Below, piece after piece: positions 56,292-64,000 of a stretch of 64,000 nt of DNA. The number at the start of each line of letters is the position of its first letter. Position 1 is the first letter of the stretch. Source of the DNA: Arenibacter troitsensis. Its GTDB lineage: Bacteria; Bacteroidota; Bacteroidia; Flavobacteriales; Flavobacteriaceae. The position numbers and the translations under genes were made by a program. The stretch covers positions 161,113-225,112 of the forward strand of contig NZ_FXAO01000008.1 of assembly GCF_900177645.1 (NCBI RefSeq), read 5' to 3'. The notes under the pieces were generated by a model. The model saw only the letters and a list, made by a program, of their open reading frames with translations, did no database searches and was not told the origin of the DNA.

Positions 56292-57254
56292 CTATATGTT
56301 GTTCTTCGCCAATTTAAGTCTTTCGGCTTCCCAACCATGGTCCACATATTCCCATGAAAAATCGCTTCCACTTACCCTGATTTTTACAAAGCCTTCCTTG
56401 GTGTTGTGCCTTCTACCTTTCCATCCATTCCCCGCAATGGAGCCTCCCGTTAAAAAATGAAATCGATCATTGATGAAGCCGTATTCCTTCCAATGAATAT
56501 GTCCTTGCAGAACCAGCTTTAAATTATGGCCTTCCAATATCTTGAATACCTCGGAAGCATTATTGACCGTTCTACTGCCTTCACTGCCGTTTAATTGGGA
56601 ATAGGTGCATATCATAGGGATATGGGTGGTAATGATGATGGGAGTGCTTTCATCCACCTTTGCAATGTCCTCCTTTAACCACGCCAACTGTTTTTCATGA
56701 AAAATGCCCTGATATCTTTTGTTTTCTGTAACATCCAAGGAGTTCAAGGTTATAAAATGCCAGCCTTTATGGTCAAAAGAGTAGTAGGTGTCCCCAAAAT
56801 GTCTTTCCCACATTCCGTATTTATAATCGGGATGATCTTCAGATTCCGGACTTTCCTCATAGATGGCAAAAAGGTCGTGATTTCCGATACAGTTATAAAC
56901 CGGCATATTAAAGCCCTTGCTCATCTCTTTATACAGGGTAAACAGGGATTCACTCTGTTCATAATTACCACGCATGGTGTCATATACGAGGTCCCCCCCA
57001 GTAAGTACAAAATCAGGATTCAATTCATTTACCTTGTCTATGGCCATTTGAAAGCCCTTGGGAGCATTCATTTCCGGTTTTATGTGTATATCCGTTAGAA
57101 ACACAAATTCAAACGCATCCTCATTTTCTTCTGCTGCTTGCTTTTTATTCGATCTTTCACAGGACAACTGCGTAAAGGGTATGGCTACAGCTGCCAATCC
57201 CGATTGAAGCAAAAACTTTCTTCTGCCATCTATATCTTTCTTTTTATCCTCCAT
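56292..57254 (-). CDS. Calcineurin-like metallophosphoesterase with Tat-type lipoprotein signal
   Basis: The 320-residue protein shows a twin-arginine motif G-R-R-K-F-L-L-Q at residue about 11 and a lipobox T-Q-L-S-C near 31, suggesting a folded, Tat-exported lipoprotein. Metallophosphoesterase motifs are in order: D-I-H (near 55), G-G-D-L-V-Y-D, I-G-N-H-D, T-T-H-I-P and G-H-I-H-W. The substrate is unknown (a phosphodiester or phosphomonoester). It follows a 54-codon ORF by 13 bases and may belong to the aldolase-dehydrogenase operon upstream. Confidence 0.88.
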   Translation of the reverse strand: MEDKKKDIDGRRKFLLQSGLAAVAIPFTQLSCERSNKKQAAEENEDAFEFVFLTDIHIKPEMNAPKGFQMAIDKVNELNPDFVLTGGDLVYDTMRGNYEQSESLFTLYKEMSKGFNMPVYNCIGNHDLFAIYEESPESEDHPDYKYGMWERHFGDTYYSFDHKGWHFITLNSLDVTENKRYQGIFHEKQLAWLKEDIAKVDESTPIIITTHIPMICTYSQLNGSEGSRTVNNASEVFKILEGHNLKLVLQGHIHWKEYGFINDRFHFLTGGSIAGNGWKGRRHNTKEGFVKIRVSGSDFSWEYVDHGWEAERLKLAKNNI

Positions 57255-57267
57255 GACTTACTTTTTA

Positions 57268-57432
57268 TTAATTCATCTTGGTTTTTAATCCATATCTTGG
57301 AAACTTGGAGACCTTCCTCTCGAAGCTGATGATGTTGGCTTCATACAAATTGATCATTTGTCCCAAAAGAACGGAAGGATTAGTGAAAACAAACAGAATT
57401 GAGAATATGAATAACTTAATAATTCTGTTCAT
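57268..57432 (-). CDS. Possible small secreted peptide of 54 residues
   Basis: An ATG at 57432 opens 54 codons. Residues 1-25 make a convincing signal peptide (M-N-R-I-I-K-L-F-I-F-S-I-L, ending L-L-G-Q), followed by 29 polar, basic residues. It fits between two same-strand genes, 55 bases past the aldolase stop and 13 bases before the phosphoesterase start. It may be a real secreted peptide or the start of a truncated exported gene; I recognise no family. Confidence 0.42.
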   Translation of the reverse strand: MNRIIKLFIFSILFVFTNPSVLLGQMINLYEANIISFERKVSKFPRYGLKTKMN

Positions 57433-57487
57433 ATAAATCAATTTAAAAATCTAATAATCAATTATTTAAAATATATTAATAATGTTA

Positions 57488-58300
57488 TTAAATGGCCAGC
57501 TCGCTGCCTGTTGACCAATGGTGACTATCACCTACCGCCTTTTTAATATTGCCCATATCTTCAGCGAGTTTTTGACTAAAAAGTCGCATATCCGAACTGT
57601 GCAATACAATATTGGCACCTTCCTTGACGTATTTTATCTGGTATTCAGGATGGGCGGGAAAATGTATTCCTGCGGCAAGTCCTTTTGCCCTTGCCTTGTG
57701 TATTATTTCTTTAACCGTCCGCTCAAAATCAGGGTGTTCATATTGTTCCGGTAATCCCATGTTTATGGAGAGATCGTGAGGACCAATGACAATGCCGTCC
57801 AAACCGGGAACACCAAGTAGCTCGTCCAAATTCTTTACGGCAATGCTACTCTCTATATTTATGAAGCATAGACTATCCTGATTGAAGTTCTGCAAATAAG
57901 ATTTTAGTGCCGACAATAATTCCTCTTTCCCTGTAAGCACCTTCTGAAGTCGATCGCCCTTTAAAGGCCTATACTTGGTAGCACCTACCATCTGCTGTAC
58001 CTGGGATTTACTTTCAATATAAGGTGCAAGGACACCTACAGCCCCAGCATCTTTGGCCATACAAGCGGCATAGGGGTCAGGACTTGGTATACGGACAATG
58101 GGAGCCATACCATGAGCGCTATATACCTGACATAAAAAAGTCAGCTCGGTCCTGTCCAAGGGAACATGCTCCGTATCCAGAAAAACAAAGTCCAAACCAG
58201 TATCCTTTACCACCTTGGACCAAATGGGGGAAGTAGACAAAATACAGGTCCCGTAAATATTTTGGTTGTTGCTCAACTTTTGTTTAAGGTTCAGTGCCAT
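57488..58300 (-). CDS. HpcH/HpaI-family class II aldolase
   Basis: The 270-residue TIM barrel has F-L-D-T-E-H-V-P near residue 37, V-R-I-P-S-P-D near 70, D-A-G-A-V-G-V-L-A-P-Y near 84, the metal ligand E-S in N-I-E-S near 151 and I-G-P-H-D-L-S near 172. The family catalyses reversible aldol cleavage of 2-keto-3-deoxy sugar acids to pyruvate plus an aldehyde. With the dehydrogenase upstream (37 bases) and glycerate kinase across the divergent region, I infer release of tartronate semialdehyde or a related C3 compound. Confidence 0.85.
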   Translation of the reverse strand: MALNLKQKLSNNQNIYGTCILSTSPIWSKVVKDTGLDFVFLDTEHVPLDRTELTFLCQVYSAHGMAPIVRIPSPDPYAACMAKDAGAVGVLAPYIESKSQVQQMVGATKYRPLKGDRLQKVLTGKEELLSALKSYLQNFNQDSLCFINIESSIAVKNLDELLGVPGLDGIVIGPHDLSINMGLPEQYEHPDFERTVKEIIHKARAKGLAAGIHFPAHPEYQIKYVKEGANIVLHSSDMRLFSQKLAEDMGNIKKAVGDSHHWSTGSELAI

Positions 58301-58337
58301 TAGTTGGTATTTAGCGTTCCATGAAAAAATTATAAGG

Positions 58338-59303
58338 TTAATTATTTACTACATTGATCGGATTTCCCATTAAAAAAGCTTCTAAATTTTCATGGGCCGT
58401 TGTCAACAATCTATTCCTAGCCTCTTTTGAGGCCCATGCGATGTGAGGTGTGATGATACAATTATTAGCCTTTAATAATGGATTATCCCTCTCGATAGGC
58501 TCTTTGGATACAACATCTAAGGCCGCACCAGCTAATTTTCCATTGTCCAGAGCTTCACTCAAATCCTGCTCTACGATCAATTGTCCACGCGATGTATTAA
58601 TAATCATGGCGCCCTCCTTCATTTTGGCAATATTGGAAGCACTTATAATACCTTCGGTTTCCGGGGTAAGCGGACAATGTAAACTTATCACATCCGATTT
58701 GGCCAAGAGCTCTTCCAAATCTACCTGTTTACAAGTGTCGCTTTCCAATTCAGGTTTCCTTCTACTCCCAGAAGTTAAAATATTCATCCCAAATGCCTGG
58801 GCCAATTTGGCCGTAGCTTGCCCAATTCTGCCATAACCAATAATGCCCATGGTTTTGCCGTCCAATTCTATTAGTGGGTAGTTCCAAAAACAAAAGTCCT
58901 TGCTTTTGGACCATTCCCCTTCTTTAACAGCACGATTGTGTTCCCCAACATGATGGCACATTTCCAATAGCAGGGCCATAGTCATCTGTGCCACGGCAGT
59001 TGTTCCATAGCCAGGTACATTCGTGACCACAATACCTAATTTTTTGGCGGCATCCACATCCACGACATTATAGCCTGTGGCCAACACCCCGATGTATTTT
59101 AGTGAAGATACTTTATCCAAAACCTCTTTGGGAAGAGGTGTCTTGTTGGTAAAAATTATCTCCGCGTCTCCAATAGCTTCAATAATTTTACTGTTTTCAT
59201 ATTCAGTTCGATCATAGATGGTAAGTGCTCCATATTTTTCAAGTTCCTTCCAACTAAGATCTCCTGGGTTTAAAGTGTATCCGTCTAGAATAACAATTTT
59301 CAT
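58338..59303 (-). CDS. D-2-hydroxyacid dehydrogenase (glycerate dehydrogenase-like)
   Basis: This 321-residue enzyme has the NAD-binding G-I-I-G-Y-G-R-I-G near residue 152. The catalytic residues follow in order: Arg in N-T-S-R-G (about 238), Glu in S-K-E-P-I-E (about 267) and His in T-P-H-I-A-W-A (about 289). Similarity of the whole fits hydroxypyruvate reductase/glycerate dehydrogenase. It would produce D-glycerate for the kinase at 60902. It is the first gene of the minus arm, with a 669-base divergent region upstream. Confidence 0.87.
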   Translation of the reverse strand: MKIVILDGYTLNPGDLSWKELEKYGALTIYDRTEYENSKIIEAIGDAEIIFTNKTPLPKEVLDKVSSLKYIGVLATGYNVVDVDAAKKLGIVVTNVPGYGTTAVAQMTMALLLEMCHHVGEHNRAVKEGEWSKSKDFCFWNYPLIELDGKTMGIIGYGRIGQATAKLAQAFGMNILTSGSRRKPELESDTCKQVDLEELLAKSDVISLHCPLTPETEGIISASNIAKMKEGAMIINTSRGQLIVEQDLSEALDNGKLAGAALDVVSKEPIERDNPLLKANNCIITPHIAWASKEARNRLLTTAHENLEAFLMGNPINVVNN

Positions 59304-59972
59304 ATTTTATGTTCTAATTAATTTATAGCTAATTAAACGTCACAGAAATGGCTCCAGGGTTTTTCACAACACTTTAGTTTCAGAGAAAAAGTAACCTACA
59401 CCTTCTTCAAACAACCATTTTTTGTATAAACTAAACGTTTAAGTCAACAATAACAAACATCTGGTTATTAATTCGTTTAAAATATATTTAATTTAACAGG
59501 CATAGCATTACTTACAACGATCTCCAACACTTATCCCTTAAACTATAAAACCAGGGCTGAGGATGATATAAGTACGGGCAGCACTAACTCCAAACTTTGC
59601 TCCGTCCTATCCAAATCTTATCAATCCAACGAAATTTACCTTAGAGTACTTGACGTTTCTTACAAATATAAAAGATATCATTAGGGTATACTAGCCTTTA
59701 TTTTATCGAATTCAGATTAAATTTTGACATTCCCAATATTTAATCGATGTGCATTTGCAAGTCACTAGGTTTTATCCATTCGGAAAATCCAATAGGGATA
59801 ACACTTTAAATGATTGAATTACTGCAAAATGATTAATTTCCGGTCAAATAAGGTATCCATTCTAAATCTATATATTGTTATTTACAGAGAAAAGGATAAT
59901 TTTTTTAATCTGTTTTTATGATATTAGAGGAATATTCATAACCATATAACCAACCTAAACCAAAGTTAAGCC
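59304..59972. other. 669-base divergent intergenic region of the catabolic locus
   Basis: No protein or RNA gene is supported. It contains the palindrome TAAACGTTTA (59432-59441) and a minus-strand TATATTTG at 59670-59663 that could be a promoter element for the dehydrogenase with a ~350-base leader. The length is unusual for this compact genome. Confidence 0.6.
59432..59441. promoter_or_regulatory. LacI-type operator-like palindrome
   Basis: TAAACGTTTA is a perfect 10-base palindrome with the central CG common in LacI-family operators. It lies 129 bases upstream of the dehydrogenase start. No regulator gene is in the window, so this is suggestive only. Confidence 0.35.
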
Positions 59973-60791
59973 ATGAAAAAGCTTATCATTTATATTTTTT
60001 TCGCTGTATTGCCCCTGTATGCCAATGCCCAGGCCCTTAATTATAAGACCATAGAAAATATATATTATTACGATTCCCAAACAACAGATCAGACCACATA
60101 TATGAAAGAAAGGAGTCTTTTGGATATATATTATCCGGAAGGGGACAACAAAGTTCCAGTGGTTATCTGGTTTCATGGAGGAGGTTTAACTGCCGGCCAA
60201 AAGGAAATTCCATTGGCTTTAAAAAATAAAGGATTTTGTGTAGTTGGGGTAGGGTATAGGCTTTCACCAAAAATAGAGGCCGAAACCTGTATTGCCGATG
60301 CTGCTGCAGCCATTGCTTGGGTATTTAAGAATATTGGTCGTTATAACGGCGATTCAAGTCGGATTTTTGTTTCCGGACATTCAGCGGGGGGTTATTTGGC
60401 CTTAATGGCCATAATGGACAAAAGCTGGCTAAAAAAATATAAATTGGATTCCGATCTGGTTGCGGGACTAGTACCATTTAGTGGGCATACCATTACCCAT
60501 TTTACCATAAGAAAGGAACAGGGTATTCCGGGGGAACAACCTATAATCGATAAGCTAGCGCCCTTGTACCATGTAAGAAAAAATGCACCACCTACCTTGT
60601 TGATTACGGGGGATAGGGAAAAAGAGATGCTGGGACGTTATGAGGAGAACGCCTATTTTTATAGGATGATGAAAGTTGCCGGCCATCAGGACATTACCCT
60701 TTACGAAATGGACGGTTATGGACACAATATGACCGAACCTGCCTTTCCGTTATTGGTTGATTTTGTAAAAGTGAAAGCGAATGTGAAGTAG
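59973..60791 (+). CDS. Secreted alpha/beta hydrolase (carboxylesterase-like)
   Basis: The 272-residue protein has a signal peptide (residues about 1-21, ending Y-A-N-A-Q). The oxyanion loop is F-H-G-G-G near residue 65, the nucleophile elbow G-H-S-A-G-G near 137, the acid T-G-D-R-E near 211 and the histidine G-Y-G-H-N-M near 250. This is the HGGG-type (hormone-sensitive-lipase-like) esterase group. It may deacylate a carbohydrate ester before uptake, judged from the neighbouring sugar-acid genes. Confidence 0.85.
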   Translation: MKKLIIYIFFAVLPLYANAQALNYKTIENIYYYDSQTTDQTTYMKERSLLDIYYPEGDNKVPVVIWFHGGGLTAGQKEIPLALKNKGFCVVGVGYRLSPKIEAETCIADAAAAIAWVFKNIGRYNGDSSRIFVSGHSAGGYLALMAIMDKSWLKKYKLDSDLVAGLVPFSGHTITHFTIRKEQGIPGEQPIIDKLAPLYHVRKNAPPTLLITGDREKEMLGRYEENAYFYRMMKVAGHQDITLYEMDGYGHNMTEPAFPLLVDFVKVKANVK

Positions 60792-60901
60792 AAAGAATTC
60801 ATCTTTTTAAAAGGGATATAATTTTTCACATGCCAATATTTTGTACATTATTCCCTGATATTCATGAATCAAAAAAATAACCCGGAGCCAATCAAACTAT
60901 A

Positions 60902-62041
60902 ATGAAAATCGTAATTGCCCCCGATTCTTTTAAGGAATGTCTATCAGCACAGGAAGTGGCCAGCCATATTGCCTCAGGAATTCGGAATATAGTCCCTAGT
61001 GCTGAAATCTACGAAATCCCTATATCGGATGGTGGTGAAGGTGTACTAGAAGCTCTTTTAAATGGGGTGGGGGGCCGTAGAATATCAGTTTCAGTAATGG
61101 ATCCCCTTATGCGTCAAATAAAGGCTGAATACGGTATTTTAAAGGATGAAAAAACAGCCGTTATCGAGATGGCCAAAGCCTCTGGATTGGAATTGCTCCA
61201 GGAAGCTGAAAAAAATCCTTTATCGACTACAACCTTTGGTACTGGACAATTGATCAAGGATGCATTAAATCAAGGTTGTACTAAAATTATTATCGGTATT
61301 GGCGGGAGTGCTACCAATGACGGTGGTGCAGGGATGGTCAGTGCGTTGGGAGCCAAATTCTTGGATGATAAGGGTAAAGAAATCCCAGAGGGTGGTGGAG
61401 GCTTGGAAAGATTGAAGACAATAGACTTGTCCAATTTTGATAAAAGAATTCAAAATTGCGAGGTAGTAGTTGCCTGTGATGTATCCAATCCCCTTACCGG
61501 TGAAAATGGCGCTTCCATGGTTTATGGTGGCCAAAAAGGTGGTAGTAAGCAAGATTTGGAATTCTTGGATAGCAACCTTGCCCATTACGCCAATAGCATT
61601 AAGGCCCATCTTGGAATCGACATCTCCCACATTCCTGGGGCAGGGGCAGCAGGTGGTACTGGCGCCGGTTTAATGGCCTTTTTAAACGGAAAATTGGTAA
61701 ATGGAATAGAATTAATTCTGCAGACCATTAAAATAGAAGATTTTATAAAACAAGCCGACCTAGTATTTACCGGCGAAGGTAAGATAGATGGGCAGACCCT
61801 GCATGGAAAAACTATTTCGGGAATTGCCGCCATGTCCAAAAAGCACAACGTACCTGTAATCGTCATTACTGGAAAAATAGGGGACGGAATTGAAGAAATA
61901 TATGATCTAGGCGTCAATGCCGTGTTTTCCATAGTAAATCAGCCTATGGAATTAAGGCAGGCTATGGACCAAGCTCCGGAGTTAATTAGGGACTGTTCAA
62001 AAAATATAATGGCCACGATAATGTGCGCCAACAAAAATTAA
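60902..62041 (+). CDS. Glycerate kinase (GarK/GlxK family)
   Basis: This 379-residue kinase begins I-A-P-D-S-F-K-E-C-L-S near residue 5 and has I-S-D-G-G-E-G near 43, G-S-A-T-N-D-G-G near 138 and T-G-E-G-K-I-D-G-Q-T near 292. These mark the glycerate kinase type 1 family, which converts D-glycerate to 2-phosphoglycerate (GarK) with ATP. It is 48 bases before the next gene on the same strand and completes the inferred route from aldolase and dehydrogenase to glycolysis. Confidence 0.92.
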   Translation: MKIVIAPDSFKECLSAQEVASHIASGIRNIVPSAEIYEIPISDGGEGVLEALLNGVGGRRISVSVMDPLMRQIKAEYGILKDEKTAVIEMAKASGLELLQEAEKNPLSTTTFGTGQLIKDALNQGCTKIIIGIGGSATNDGGAGMVSALGAKFLDDKGKEIPEGGGGLERLKTIDLSNFDKRIQNCEVVVACDVSNPLTGENGASMVYGGQKGGSKQDLEFLDSNLAHYANSIKAHLGIDISHIPGAGAAGGTGAGLMAFLNGKLVNGIELILQTIKIEDFIKQADLVFTGEGKIDGQTLHGKTISGIAAMSKKHNVPVIVITGKIGDGIEEIYDLGVNAVFSIVNQPMELRQAMDQAPELIRDCSKNIMATIMCANKN

Positions 62042-62089
62042 TATCAAACTATTTATAAAAAAATAATTAAACCAAACAATAAAACAATT

Positions 62090-62950
62090 ATGCCGAATCC
62101 ATGGACAGGGAAAGGAAACCCCTACACAAAACAAGAAGTTAGAGATAGATTACAAGCAGTGGTAAATCAAAAAAAAGCCATTATTGCGGCCGGTGCCGGA
62201 ACCGGGATCAGTGCCAAATTCATAGAGAAAGGTGGCGCGGATCTAATAATAATATACAACTCCGGCAGGTTTAGAATGTCCGGACACGGTTCCACTGCCG
62301 GTATGATGGCCTATGGGGATGCCAACGCCGTGGCCATGGAGATCGGCGAGTTCGAAGTCTTGCCAGTAGTGGAGGAAATTCCCGTTATCTGCGGTGTGCA
62401 CGGAAGCGACCCACGAAGAAGGATGTGGCATTTTCTGGGAAAGGTAAAGGATATGGGATTCTCAGGGGTAAATAACTTCCCAACACATTCCATTATCGAT
62501 GGCCATTTTAGAAATGTCCTTGAAGAAACGGGAATGAGTTTTCAAAAAGAAGTGGATATGGTGGATCTGGCTACCAAAATGGACCTGTTTTCCATTGTAT
62601 ATGTGGGCAAACCTGAAGAGGCCGTACAAATGGCCGATGTGGGTGCCGATGCCATTATTGCCCATGTAGGAACAACCGTAGGGGGATCCATTGGGGTTAC
62701 CAGTGCCACCGCCTCCATGGACGATGCGTTGGAGCGTACACAAAAAATTGTGGATGCCGTAAAGAAGGCCAATCCCAATGCATTTTTATTGGCCCACGGC
62801 GGACCTATAAATACCCCGGCGGACGTAAAATACGTATTGGAACATTGCAACGGCCTACACGGCTTTGTGGGGGCATCTTCCTTGGAAAGAATGGGCATAG
62901 AACAATCCTTGACCAATTTGACCAAGGAATTCAAGGCATTGACCCTATAG
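62090..62950 (+). CDS. PEP-hydrolase-family TIM-barrel protein
   Basis: This 286-residue protein shows I-A-A-G-A-G-T-G-I-S-A-K near residue 35, I-I-I-Y-N-S-G-R-F-R-M near 53, and C-G-V-H-G-S-D-P near 105. It matches the phosphoenolpyruvate-hydrolase-like / TIM-barrel family (PF09370), found in catabolic clusters and in the N-terminus of Tm-1-like proteins. The reaction is uncertain. It overlaps no gene but is followed after 7 bases by the cupin, so both are co-translated. Confidence 0.82.
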   Translation: MPNPWTGKGNPYTKQEVRDRLQAVVNQKKAIIAAGAGTGISAKFIEKGGADLIIIYNSGRFRMSGHGSTAGMMAYGDANAVAMEIGEFEVLPVVEEIPVICGVHGSDPRRRMWHFLGKVKDMGFSGVNNFPTHSIIDGHFRNVLEETGMSFQKEVDMVDLATKMDLFSIVYVGKPEEAVQMADVGADAIIAHVGTTVGGSIGVTSATASMDDALERTQKIVDAVKKANPNAFLLAHGGPINTPADVKYVLEHCNGLHGFVGASSLERMGIEQSLTNLTKEFKALTL

Positions 62951-62957
62951 CTCGAGT

Positions 62958-63368
62958 ATGGAAAGGTATTGGAAATTTGTCAAGGAAAAGGACCAAATGT
63001 TCGAAAGGGCCTTCGGGCGTGACCATCATTGGCACTATCATCCCGAGATTATAAAACAGGCCGACTCCTATATGGTAAAGGTAGTGATGCCGGAAGGCGG
63101 CGGACACAACTTTCACGTTCATCCCGAAATGCATGAAATTCTTTATGTACTCAAAGGTACGGCCGAACAATGGATAGAGGATGAGATGCAAATTTTGGAG
63201 GAGGGCGACTCGGTATATATCGGTGCCAATGTTGCCCATGGCACTTTTAACGCCGGAGAAGGCGAATTGGAATTTTTGGCCATCCTGTCACCTCCAGAGG
63301 GCTGGGAAGCCGGCACCGTGGATGTAAGCGAAAATACCCCATATTCGGACTATCGACCTAGGATATAA
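62958..63368 (+). CDS. Cupin-domain protein
   Basis: This 136-residue single cupin has the metal-binding box H-F/N-F-H-V-H-P-E-M-H-E-I near residue 55 (HxHxxxxE) and the second box near N-V-A-H-G-T near 93. Such proteins act as isomerases, dioxygenases or sugar-binding domains. It starts 7 bases past the PEP-hydrolase-like gene and precedes the haem-type dehydrogenase. The substrate is unknown. Confidence 0.83.
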   Translation: MERYWKFVKEKDQMFERAFGRDHHWHYHPEIIKQADSYMVKVVMPEGGGHNFHVHPEMHEILYVLKGTAEQWIEDEMQILEEGDSVYIGANVAHGTFNAGEGELEFLAILSPPEGWEAGTVDVSENTPYSDYRPRI

Positions 63369-63447
63369 TAGGGTGTCATTTGTTTTTATCTAAAAAAACA
63401 TTGTTTCATAAATGACCCTACTGAACAATTAAATTAAAATTTAAAAA

Positions 63448-64000
63448 ATGAAAAATATAACCGCTTATCTTACTTTGCTATTTTGTGGAATGGCACTTTT
63501 ATCCAGCTGTTCAGGGGAAAAGGAACCGCCCCCTCCTTTGACCTATACGGGAGAGAACCCAAGGGTCCAGGATCCTTTAAGTCCGGAGGATTCCCAAAAG
63601 CATATCCAACTTCCGGAAGGATTCAAGGCGGAGCTATATGCCGCCGAGCCCGATATCATCAACCCAATAGCCTTTACCTGGGACGAAAGGGGCAGACTTT
63701 GGGTGGTACAGTCCAAGGACTATCCACACGGGCTGGCCAATGATGTTGGCGGTGATAGGATCACTATTTGCGAGGACACCAATGGGGATGGCAGGGCAGA
63801 TAAATTTACGGATTACGCCACCGAGCAAAATCTTACAACGGGAATCACCTTGGTAAAAGGCGGGGCCATTGTGTCCCAAGCCCCCAATATGGTCTTTTTG
63901 CAGGACACCGATGGGGACGACAAGATGGACAAAAGCACGGTGCTGTTCGATGGTTTCGGAACCTGGGACACCCATGCAGGGCCATCCAACCTGCGCTATG
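63448..64000 (+). CDS. PVC-type haem-binding / membrane-bound dehydrogenase-domain lipoprotein, C-terminus cut by window edge
   Basis: From the ATG at 63448, 184 residues are visible. There is a lipoprotein signal with lipobox L-L-S-S-C near residue 20, then a proline-rich linker and I-Q-L-P-E-G-F-K-A-E-L-Y-A near 50. A beta-propeller start follows (D-E-R-G-R-L-W-V-V-Q) with calcium-type D-x-N-G-D-G and D-x-D-G-D-D loops. This is the N-terminus of the large proteins that end in a CxxCH cytochrome domain, which is outside the window. They are thought to oxidise sugars or alcohols in the periplasm. Confidence 0.8.
   Translation, partial: MKNITAYLTLLFCGMALLSSCSGEKEPPPPLTYTGENPRVQDPLSPEDSQKHIQLPEGFKAELYAAEPDIINPIAFTWDERGRLWVVQSKDYPHGLANDVGGDRITICEDTNGDGRADKFTDYATEQNLTTGITLVKGGAIVSQAPNMVFLQDTDGDDKMDKSTVLFDGFGTWDTHAGPSNLRY

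Noticed and set aside
59304..59972. tRNA or known riboswitch in the long divergent gap
   Set aside because: No T-arm sequence, acceptor stem or conserved riboswitch core was visible.

Overview
The window is a gene-dense stretch of a chromosome from a member of the Bacteroidota, most likely a marine member of the Flavobacteriaceae. The evidence is the low G+C content, the flavobacterial promoter type (TTG about 19 bases upstream of TAnnTTTG), the family content (fused E1 2-oxoacid dehydrogenase, type B L31, short MenE, CarB without its regulatory domain, several Bacteroidota-restricted families) and the many N-terminal lipoboxes. I see no rRNA, tRNA, CRISPR array, insertion sequence or phage genes. 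Genus-level placement is not attempted.

Layout. 1-8.0 kb (mostly minus strand): partial branched-chain 2-oxoacid dehydrogenase E1, a degenerate M1-type peptidase with a barrel-like C-terminus, a LOG-family protein and uvrA. 8.1-11.3 kb: a DNA-damage-type locus in which a self-cleavable S24 (LexA/UmuD-like) regulator faces a 59-aa ORF ending in a sliding-clamp-binding motif and a TIGR03915-type DNA repair protein, with operator-like inverted repeats between them. It is followed by a 634-base non-coding stretch with a paired palindrome and an orphan terminator. 11.3-20.8 kb: a TPR histidine kinase, a metallo-hydrolase, an SDR, the menC-CPBP protease-menE menaquinone operon, an acyl-CoA carboxylase beta subunit and a Gfo/Idh/MocA oxidoreductase.

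20.8-49.4 kb is mostly housekeeping: ettA, fumC, a MutS2-like protein without Smr, two tandem lipoprotein paralogues, an MsbA-like exporter coupled to a phosphohexomutase, a glycosyltransferase, rpmE2, a GlmU-like protein, mtaB, a lytic transglycosylase coupled to cardiolipin synthase, rpmH and carB. Many of these transcription units end in clear intrinsic terminators. Two copies of a ~157-base structured intergenic element sit at 20.75 and 49.16 kb. The copies differ in sequence but keep a stem through compensatory base-pair changes.

49.4-57.3 kb: an S15/CocE peptidase, the tesA-ybbA-ybbP-type cluster, MepB and a Tat-exported phosphoesterase. 57.3-64 kb is a divergent carbon-catabolic locus. 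The minus arm has an HpcH/HpaI aldolase and a D-2-hydroxyacid dehydrogenase. The plus arm has a secreted esterase, glycerate kinase, a PEP-hydrolase-family TIM barrel, a cupin and the start of a PVC-type haem-binding dehydrogenase lipoprotein. Together they suggest breakdown of a sugar acid through a C3 aldehyde or hydroxypyruvate and D-glycerate to 2-phosphoglycerate; this pathway is an inference.
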